Shown here: one piece after another, positions 6,038 through 11,437 of the stretch
How the letters are laid out: every line of letters starts with the position of its first letter
How positions within the stretch are numbered: the stretch's first letter is position 1
From: a bacterium
GTDB taxonomy: Bacteria > Bacillota_I > Bacilli_A > RFN20 > CAG-826
Assembly: GCA_004561785.1 (NCBI GenBank)
Contig: SFUB01000024.1
Coordinates: 1-16,892, forward strand
Reading direction: 5' to 3'
DNA length: 16,892 bases
Program-made: the position numbers and the translations under genes
Notes under the pieces: model-generated
Told to the model about the DNA's origin: nothing
The model's input: the letters and a program-made list of their open reading frames with translations, nothing else
The model's database searches: none

Positions 6038-6633
6038 AAGAATTCACCGCTAAAACCGTCGATGAGGCCGTAAGCCTCGCCGCCGAGGAACTCAAAATCG
6101 ATCCGAGCAAACTTCTCTACAAGGTCACCGAAGAGAAGAAGGGTCTCTTCAAAAAGAGCGCCACGATCGCGGTCTACCTCGAAGAAGACGCAGTCGCCTA
6201 CGCGGAAGAGTATCTGACCGCCTCCCTCAAAGCCCTTGGCGTGGACATCACGACCGAAGGCAAGATCGAGGATGAGATCATCAAGATTACCATCAACTCC
6301 GAGAGGAATTCGATCCTCATTGGGCGCGGAGGCAGGACCCTCCAGTGCCTCAACGAGCTCACGAAGCTCGCCGTCAGCAATAAGTTCCGCCGTCGTTATC
6401 GCCTTCTGCTCGACGTCGGGGGATACAAAGAGGATAAATACGAAAGGGTCACCCGCATCGCCAAGCGCGCTGCCCGCGACGTCCTCTCTTCCCACCAAGA
6501 TGTCCAGCTCGATCCGATGACTCCGGATGAGAGGAGGGTCGTCCACAACGCCCTCTCCGGAATGGAGCACATCAAAACCGAATCCACCGGCGAAGGCGAT
6601 GACCGCGCCATTTGGATCCGCTACGTCGACTGA
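6034..6633 (+). CDS. khpB: KhpB/Jag RNA-binding protein
   Basis: This 199-residue protein has the three-part Jag/KhpB architecture: a Jag-N domain (about 1-50, MKEFTAKTVDEAVSLAAEEL), a KH domain with the GxxG loop GRGG at 97-100 (ILIGRGGRTLQCL), and an R3H domain with R167xxxH171 and the ending DRAIWIRYVD. KhpB works with KhpA as a small-RNA and mRNA binding complex that affects cell division and envelope synthesis in Gram-positive cocci, and it is nearly always next to yidC (spoIIIJ). The ATG overlaps the yidC stop by four bases (ATGA), and GAGGAAAAT supplies the ribosome site. A GC-rich terminator hairpin follows immediately, so the rpmH operon ends here. Confidence 0.95.
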   Translation: MKEFTAKTVDEAVSLAAEELKIDPSKLLYKVTEEKKGLFKKSATIAVYLEEDAVAYAEEYLTASLKALGVDITTEGKIEDEIIKITINSERNSILIGRGGRTLQCLNELTKLAVSNKFRRRYRLLLDVGGYKEDKYERVTRIAKRAARDVLSSHQDVQLDPMTPDERRVVHNALSGMEHIKTESTGEGDDRAIWIRYVD

Positions 6634-6643
6634 CCAATCGAAT

Positions 6644-6670
6644 AAGGCGCCGCGAGGCGCCTTTTCTCTT
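6644..6670 (+). terminator. Terminator after khpB
   Basis: AAGGCGCC (6644-6651) and GGCGCCTT (6656-6663) pair perfectly over 8 bases around a GCGA (GNRA-type) tetraloop, followed by TTCTCTT. It begins 11 bases after the khpB stop and separates the ribosomal/YidC operon from mnmE. Confidence 0.85.
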
Positions 6671-6681
6671 GGCGAAAAAGG

Positions 6682-6701
6682 TATAATTCCTCATGGTATG
6701 A
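6682..6701 (+). promoter_or_regulatory. mnmE promoter with two-codon leaderless minigene
   Basis: A perfect TATAAT (6682-6687) lies only 10 bases before the mnmE ATG at 6698, with no clear -35 and no Shine-Dalgarno sequence. The expected transcription start (about 6693-6695) coincides with an ATG at 6693 that reads ATG-GTA-TGA; its stop overlaps the mnmE start in an ATGA. The transcript would therefore be leaderless or nearly so. Promoter function is inferred from the -10 match, the missing ribosome site and the preceding terminator. Confidence 0.55.
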
Positions 6702-8026
6702 ACAAGCCCATCATCGCTCTCGCCACCCCTCCCTTGAATTCCGCCCTCGCCCTCATTCGCATCTCCGGGGAAGGGTGCTTTGAGATGGCCGATGATCTTT
6801 TTAGTCGCCCTGTCAGCGGCATCCAATCCCGTTCCATGCTCGTGGGCTACCTAAAAGATGGCGAGAAAACCATCGACCAGGTCGTTTTGCTCGTCTATCC
6901 TCATCCCGCTTCTGTCACAGGGGAGGACGTCCTGGAGATCTGCTGCCATGGGTCAATGTTGATCGTGGGGGAAATCGTTCAAGCCTTCTTGGGCAAGGGA
7001 TGTCGGTACGCGACCCGCGGGGAATTCACCGCGAGGGCTTTCTATAATGGCAAAATGGACCTCATTGAGGCGGAGGCCGTGAATGACCTCATCAACGCGA
7101 CCACCGCGGAGAGCAAGAATCTGGCCCTATTGTCCCTAAGCGGAAAGACATCCGCTTTGATCGCCCCCTTGAAGGAGAGGATCGCCTCCCTTTTGGCGCT
7201 ACTGGAAGTGAACATCGATTACCCAGAATACACAGATATCGAAGAAGCCAACTCGAAGACCATCGAGGAGAAAACGAAGGGGATCCGTTCCGAACTCGCT
7301 TCCTTGATCAAGCAAGGGGAGGAAGGAAAGATCATCCGCGAAGGCGTCAAAATCGCTTTGGTGGGGTCTCCTAACGCCGGCAAATCAAGCATATTAAATG
7401 CTTTGCTGGATGAAGAGAAGGCCATTGTTTCGCCCCTTCCCGGCACGACGAGGGACATTGTGGAAGGGAGTTTGTCCCTGAAAGGCGTCCCCTTGACCCT
7501 TTTGGATACCGCGGGGATCCGTGAATCCAAGGATCAGATCGAATCCCTGGGCGTGGAACGCTCCAAGAAAGCAATTGAAAAAGCCGATTTGGTAATCCTT
7601 GTCGTCGACGCTTCCAAGGGAATGGGCAAGGAAGATGAAGAGATTCTGTCTTTTGCCGCCAAGAAAAAGACCTTGGTTTGCTATAACAAATCCGACCTTA
7701 TTAATAATAAGGATAAAGGCAAATTGCTCGTGTCTGCGAAGAAAGGGGAATTGGAGCCTTTGAAAGAAGCGATCTTCTCCTCACTCGGTTTGGCCGCTTC
7801 GTCTTTTGTCTCCCCATCCTTCAGCAACGCGAGGGAGCTTGGGGTGCTGAGGCAAATCGACCAAAGGCTTTCGGAAGTGGAAAAGGCCGCGCAATCCACC
7901 TTGCCCCCCGATCTGCTTTCGATTCCTCTGCAGGAAGCCTATAACTTATCCAGAAAACTATTGGGGGAGGATCCGACCCAAGATCTAGGAGAGGAAATCT
8001 TCTCCCGTTTCTGCGTGGGGAAATAA
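6698..8026 (+). CDS. mnmE: tRNA uridine-5-carboxymethylaminomethyl synthesis GTPase MnmE
   Basis: With MnmG, this 442-residue GTPase installs the (carboxymethyl)aminomethyl group on wobble uridine 34 of several tRNAs. Its order is an N-terminal folate-binding domain (1-118), a helical domain, a G domain inserted at about 216-370, and the C-terminal helix. Visible motifs are G1 GSPNAGKS (223-230), PGTTRD (248-253), G3 DTAG (270-273), G4 NKSD (330-333), G5 SAKK (346-349) and the C-terminal FCVGK with catalytic Cys439 (usually FCIGK). I chose the ATG at 6698 because the family sequence starts there; upstream in-frame codons merely overlap khpB and the terminator. There is no ribosome site, and a TATAAT sits 10 bases upstream. 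tatD follows after four bases. The partner mnmG, often next to it, is not in the window. Confidence 0.96.
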   Translation: MNKPIIALATPPLNSALALIRISGEGCFEMADDLFSRPVSGIQSRSMLVGYLKDGEKTIDQVVLLVYPHPASVTGEDVLEICCHGSMLIVGEIVQAFLGKGCRYATRGEFTARAFYNGKMDLIEAEAVNDLINATTAESKNLALLSLSGKTSALIAPLKERIASLLALLEVNIDYPEYTDIEEANSKTIEEKTKGIRSELASLIKQGEEGKIIREGVKIALVGSPNAGKSSILNALLDEEKAIVSPLPGTTRDIVEGSLSLKGVPLTLLDTAGIRESKDQIESLGVERSKKAIEKADLVILVVDASKGMGKEDEEILSFAAKKKTLVCYNKSDLINNKDKGKLLVSAKKGELEPLKEAIFSSLGLAASSFVSPSFSNARELGVLRQIDQRLSEVEKAAQSTLPPDLLSIPLQEAYNLSRKLLGEDPTQDLGEEIFSRFCVGK

Positions 8027-8030
8027 GAAT

Positions 8031-8810
8031 ATGAACGCGTATTTCGACTCCCATTGCCACCTCAACGACGAGGCCCTTTATCCAAAAAGGAAGGAAATCG
8101 TCGAAGAAGCCCTTAAAAACGGAGTAAGGACCCTTCTGGTTGTCGGCTACGACGTTCCCTCGAGCTTGAAAGCGGTGGAAATCGCCAGAGAATTCGAAGG
8201 ATGCTACGCCGCGATTGGCTTTCAACCCGAGAATTTGTCCGATGCGAAAGATGAGGATCTGGATTTGTTCCGGGAACTCGCGAAAGAGAAGAAAGTCCTT
8301 GCAATCGGGGAAATCGGATTGGATTACCATTGGTTCAAGGAAGCGAAGGACCGCCTCAACCAGAAAAGATGGTTTATCAAGCAGATTGAATTGGCCAACG
8401 AGCTCGATCTCCCGGTTTCGATCCACGCCAGGGAGGCTTTGGGGGATGCGCTTGAAATCCTAAAAGAGCACCCTTTGAATCGAAAAGGAGTTTTGCATTG
8501 CTATTCTGGGTCCTTTGAAACCATGAAGGAAATGGCAAAACTCGGGATGTATTTCGGATTTGACGGCCCCATCACCTTCAAAAACGCGGTTGAGCCGAAA
8601 AAATGCGTTGCTGCCTGTCCAATGGATCGCCTTTTGGTCGAGACGGATTCGCCCTATCTTTCCCCAGTCCCTTATCGGGGGAAGGAAAACCACCCCTCCA
8701 ACATTCCCCTCATCGTGAAAGCGATGGCAGAGCTTAGGGGAGAAGAGGAAAATGAGGTCGCGGAGAATCTGAGGAAGAATTTCGCTTCCTTGTTCCGCGT
8801 GGAACCATGA
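8031..8810 (+). CDS. tatD: TatD-family metal-dependent deoxyribonuclease
   Basis: This 259-residue TIM-barrel hydrolase belongs to the TatD/YcfH family, whose members are 3'-5' exonucleases on DNA and RNA in the cytoplasm. All metal ligands are present: H8 and H10 (DSHCHL), E94 (GEIGLDYH), H132 (SIHARE), H156 (LHCYSG) and D206 (ETDSPYLSP). Length is standard. It starts four bases after mnmE, and its stop overlaps rnmV by four bases (ATGA). In Bacillus the orthologue yabD also lies just before rnmV and ksgA, which fits assignment to the yabD branch. The biological substrate is not defined by sequence; a role in nucleic-acid turnover or repair is family knowledge. Confidence 0.93.
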   Translation: MNAYFDSHCHLNDEALYPKRKEIVEEALKNGVRTLLVVGYDVPSSLKAVEIAREFEGCYAAIGFQPENLSDAKDEDLDLFRELAKEKKVLAIGEIGLDYHWFKEAKDRLNQKRWFIKQIELANELDLPVSIHAREALGDALEILKEHPLNRKGVLHCYSGSFETMKEMAKLGMYFGFDGPITFKNAVEPKKCVAACPMDRLLVETDSPYLSPVPYRGKENHPSNIPLIVKAMAELRGEEENEVAENLRKNFASLFRVEP

Positions 8811-9343
8811 ACAAGATACCTTATCCTTCCATAATTGTGGTGGAAGGCACCTCTGATGAGGCTTTATTGCATTCTTTCCTTGATGTGGACGTTGTGACTA
8901 CGAACGGAAGTGAAGTTTCACGTGAAACAATAGATTATTTGAAGAACGCGGCCACGACTCGTTCCATCGTGATTCTGACCGATCCGGATTCCCCCGGGAA
9001 AAGGATCCGCGATTTGATCGCCAAAGAGGTTCCCTCCGCTCAGCACGCCTTCGTCCGAAAAGAGAAATCGATCAAGCACCATAAAGTCGGCGTGGCCGAA
9101 TCAAGCAAAGATGAGGTTCTCCTTGCCTTATCTCACCTCGTTCCCGCGAGTTCCCCAACCCGCGGAGTCCTAACTGGAGCCGATTTGCTGTCCCTTGGCT
9201 TGGCTGGGTGCCCAGGGGCCGACGAAAGGCGGAAAGAGGTGGAGGCAAGACTTCATCTGGGCCATGGAAACGCCAAGACGTTCTTGAAGAGGGCGAACGC
9301 GATCAACCTCAGCATCCAAGACATTCAGGAGGCTATGAAATGA
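8807..9343 (+). CDS. rnmV: Ribonuclease M5
   Basis: This 178-residue Toprim-domain nuclease performs the last maturation step of 5S rRNA in low-GC Gram-positive bacteria, with help from ribosomal protein L18. The Toprim acidic residues are E13 (IIVVEGTSDE) and the DxD of ILTDPDSPGKRIR (D59, D61). The family's C-terminal region is recognisable in KVGVAESSKDEVLLAL (about 93-108) followed by LTGADLLSLGL. Length is near the usual 185. Its presence is a lineage marker for Bacillota. It overlaps tatD and rsmA by four bases each, and its last codons contain the AGGAGG ribosome site (9327-9332) for rsmA. Translation is probably coupled across the trio, linking 5S and 16S rRNA maturation. Confidence 0.94.
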   Translation: MNKIPYPSIIVVEGTSDEALLHSFLDVDVVTTNGSEVSRETIDYLKNAATTRSIVILTDPDSPGKRIRDLIAKEVPSAQHAFVRKEKSIKHHKVGVAESSKDEVLLALSHLVPASSPTRGVLTGADLLSLGLAGCPGADERRKEVEARLHLGHGNAKTFLKRANAINLSIQDIQEAMK

Positions 9344-10143
9344 AAACCAAAGATGCCTATTTCTCCGAAATCGAATCCTATAAGCTCCTCGCGAAGAAAG
9401 AAGTGGGGCAAAACTTCCTGATCGATTCTTCTTCCGCCGAGAGAATCGTGGGATGCCTTGATATACAAGAAAAGGATAAAGTGTTGGAAATCGGCTGTGG
9501 CGCCGGGTCTTTGACTTTCTTTTTGGAAGAGCAAAAGGCACATGGCGACGCGATTGACATCGACGAGGGCCTTTTGCTTAAGCTGAAAAACGATTTTCCG
9601 GACGGGAATCTGAATATCACCCACGGGAACGCAATGAAATGGGACTATTCCTCCTATACGAAAATCGTGGGCAATCTTCCTTATTACATCACTTCGGGCA
9701 TTGTGGAGAAGGTTCTCTTGGGGTCGGAAAAAGCCGAAAGACTCGTCATCATGGTTCAAAAAGAAGCCGGAGAACGCCTTTTGGCGGGAGTCGGGAGCAA
9801 GGACTATGGCCCTTTGAACGTCCTTTTGTCCTTGTCTGGGAAACTGAAAAGGGAATTCAAGGTCGCCAGGAGCGGATTTGCCCCCGCGCCTCACGTGGAT
9901 TCCGTCGTCCTTTGTCTGGATTTCTATCCCAACCGAGATTTAGAGGAACTCAAGGAAACCTATGAGCTTTGCTCGAAACTGTTCCTCCAAAGAAGAAAAA
10001 CCATCGCGAATAATTTAAAGACGGTGATGAAAGAGCAGGAGAAAGCCGGTAAGATTCTCCTTGGCAGCGGCGTGGACGACACCAAACGCCCTGAACAATT
10101 GACCCCAGAGGAATACGTTTCCTTAAGAAAAGCGAGCTTATGA
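9340..10143 (+). CDS. rsmA: 16S rRNA dimethyladenosine transferase RsmA (KsgA)
   Basis: This 267-residue SAM-dependent enzyme dimethylates two adjacent adenines in the 3'-terminal hairpin of 16S rRNA, a late quality check in 30S assembly. The N-terminal hallmark EVGQNFLID lies at 21-29, SAM motif I EIGCGAGSLT at 50-59, the catalytic NLPYYI at 112-117, the substrate region GFAPAPHVDSVV near 179-190, and FLQRRKTIANNL near 215-226 in the C-terminal domain. I chose the ATG at 9340 because AGGAGG lies 7 bases upstream and the family sequence begins with MKTKDAYFSEIES; a longer frame from 9208 is rnmV read in another frame. It overlaps rnmV and ispE by four bases each, the same order as ksgA and ispE near each other in Bacillus. 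Confidence 0.96.
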   Translation: MKTKDAYFSEIESYKLLAKKEVGQNFLIDSSSAERIVGCLDIQEKDKVLEIGCGAGSLTFFLEEQKAHGDAIDIDEGLLLKLKNDFPDGNLNITHGNAMKWDYSSYTKIVGNLPYYITSGIVEKVLLGSEKAERLVIMVQKEAGERLLAGVGSKDYGPLNVLLSLSGKLKREFKVARSGFAPAPHVDSVVLCLDFYPNRDLEELKETYELCSKLFLQRRKTIANNLKTVMKEQEKAGKILLGSGVDDTKRPEQLTPEEYVSLRKASL

Positions 10144-10988
10144 TTACCAAATCCTACGCGAAGATTAACTTAAGCCTCCAAATAACCGGAAAAAGGGAAG
10201 ATGGATATCATCTCCTGGATATGATTAACCTTCCCTTGGCCCTTCATGATATCTTGGAATTCGTCCCACTTCCGTTCTCGAAGGAAACCTACATTATCTG
10301 CGATGATCCCGGGCTTTCCAAGCTCAAACACAACCTTTGCCAAAAGGCCTTTGGCTTGCTGAAGGAAAAATACGGGTTCACTCAAAACTTCGTCATTAAA
10401 ATCCATAAAGAAATCCCTTTCGCTGCCGGGCTTGGCGGAGGCAGCAGCAATGCCGCGACCGTCTTGCTGGGGATCAATAAGATCCTCCATTTGGGCGCAA
10501 GCCTTGAGGAACTCTCGGACATCGGCCTCAAAATCGGAGCGGATGTGCCGTTTTTCCTCAGGAATCAGCCGATGGAGGTTTCTGGCATCGGGGAAATCAT
10601 GAATCCCATCCCGGTGAAGAAGAACTTTGAAATCCTCATCGTGAAGCCCCAACAGGGATTGTCTACGAAAGACGTTTACGATGTCTGCGACAGCTTCCCG
10701 AGGACGGCGATTGACACCGCTTTGGTCAAAGAAGGGCTCGCGGAACATGATGAAAGCAAAATTGCCCGTGGCATTGGCAATGACCTGATGGCCCCCGCGG
10801 AATCCTTGCTTCCCGAAATCGGGGAGATCTATGGGCTTCTTCGAAGAGAAGGCTTCGAGATTGTCTCCATGTCCGGATCCGGATCGAGCTGCTTCGCTTT
10901 GTCCACCAAAGCAGGGCTTTGCAAAGAAGCCTTCCATAAATTCGACAAGATGGGCTATATCGTTCGTTTGACCAAGATCCTTTGCTGA
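10140..10988 (+). CDS. ispE: 4-diphosphocytidyl-2-C-methyl-D-erythritol kinase
   Basis: This 282-residue GHMP kinase phosphorylates CDP-methylerythritol in the non-mevalonate (MEP) isoprenoid pathway, feeding undecaprenyl phosphate for wall and glycan synthesis. Motif 1 is SYAKINLSLQITGKREDGYH (5-24, Lys8), the GHMP phosphate loop PFAAGLGGGSSNAA is at 93-106, the catalytic Asp of GADVPFF at 135, and C-terminal GSGSSCFAL at 246-254. Length is typical. It overlaps rsmA by four bases (ATGA). The presence of ispE indicates that the organism makes isoprenoids by the MEP route, although other pathway genes are outside the window. Its usual neighbour purR is absent; instead a small unknown gene follows after 40 bases. 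Confidence 0.96.
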   Translation: MITKSYAKINLSLQITGKREDGYHLLDMINLPLALHDILEFVPLPFSKETYIICDDPGLSKLKHNLCQKAFGLLKEKYGFTQNFVIKIHKEIPFAAGLGGGSSNAATVLLGINKILHLGASLEELSDIGLKIGADVPFFLRNQPMEVSGIGEIMNPIPVKKNFEILIVKPQQGLSTKDVYDVCDSFPRTAIDTALVKEGLAEHDESKIARGIGNDLMAPAESLLPEIGEIYGLLRREGFEIVSMSGSGSSCFALSTKAGLCKEAFHKFDKMGYIVRLTKILC

Positions 10989-11028
10989 AAAGGGTCTTTT
11001 TCTTAAATCAAAAAGGAGGAAAAACGGA

Positions 11029-11292
11029 ATGTTCGATTGCACGCCGTGCTATGGAAAAGATGTCTATATCGATGAGAAGCGAGTCGGATACGTGGAAAGG
11101 CTTGGGGACGGAGACGCCGCCATCACGATATCCGGAAGGAACTTCGCTAGGCTCACCGCCGATGGGAAAATTGCCCGCGATGGAAAGCTGATCGGCGAAG
11201 TCGATGACGGCGGGATTCTCTATTTCGGCGAAAGAGAAGTGGGGGAAGTGACTCCGGAAAACGATCTTCTTTTCTACGGCGATTGCCTATAA
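11029..11292 (+). CDS. Small beta-repeat protein of unknown function
   Basis: I do not recognise this 87-residue protein with certainty. A strong AAGGAGGA ribosome site (11013-11020) lies 8 bases before the ATG, so it is a real gene. It has no signal peptide or membrane segment. The sequence reads as short imperfect beta-hairpin units ending in VGYV, FARL, IGEV and VGEV: residues near KDVYIDEKRVGYVE, ITISGRNFARL, ARDGKLIGEV and ILYFGEREVGEV, with a closing strand DLLFYG. That spacing looks like four repeats closing on a swapped strand, similar in style to four-fold beta-flower proteins, but this is inference. Three cysteines are notable: CTPC (residues 4-7) at the start and Cys86 near the end. 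It follows ispE and is probably the last gene of the mnmE-to-ispE run, before a convergent terminator region. Confidence 0.8.
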   Translation: MFDCTPCYGKDVYIDEKRVGYVERLGDGDAAITISGRNFARLTADGKIARDGKLIGEVDDGGILYFGEREVGEVTPENDLLFYGDCL

Positions 11293-11323
11293 AAGCGGTT
11301 CAGTCTGGTTTAATCGGCTTTTG
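11291..11323 (+). terminator. Weak terminator after the 87-residue gene
   Basis: AAAAGC (11291-11296) pairs with GCTTTT (11317-11322), extended by GGTT/AATC-like pairs with a bulge, and ends in TTTTG. It overlaps the stop codon. The T-run is short, so efficiency is uncertain; the stronger hairpin at 11384-11420 may be the real stop. Confidence 0.4.
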
Positions 11324-11341
11324 AGCACCCTATAAAATCTT

Positions 11342-11379
11342 GGATTTTTGAAATTTTCGTTCTAAAAAATCCGAAAATT
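11342..11379. repeat. Two interlocking inverted repeats
   Basis: GGATTTTT (11342-11349) pairs with AAAAATCC (11365-11372), and AATTTTCG (11352-11359) pairs with CGAAAATT (11372-11379). The arms interleave and share base 11372, so the two helices are alternatives or could together approximate a pseudoknot. They lie between two terminator hairpins in a convergent gap. Chance in A/T-rich DNA is possible. Confidence 0.4.
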
Positions 11380-11383
11380 ATAA

Positions 11384-11420
11384 AAAAGCACGTTTTCCCT
11401 TTTGAGGAAGACGTGCTTTT
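11384..11420 (-). terminator. Terminator after ppdK, probably bidirectional
   Basis: AAAAGCACGT (11384-11393) pairs with ACGTGCTTTT (11411-11420), extended inward to about 15 pairs (one G-U) with a 7-base loop. Leftward it is followed by a run of Ts (TTTTTTATAATTTT), just past the ppdK stop at 11438; rightward by TTTTGTGCTTTTT. It serves convergent ppdK and the ispE-side operon. Confidence 0.88.
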
Positions 11421-11437
11421 GTGCTTTTTAGGAGCGA

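Noticed and set aside
6527..6697. An mnmE start upstream, inside khpB
   Set aside because: These codons are khpB and its terminator read in another frame; MnmE homology begins exactly at MNKPIIALAT.
9208..9339. An rsmA start at 9208
   Set aside because: The extension is rnmV in another frame; AGGAGG at 9327-9332 marks the ATG at 9340.
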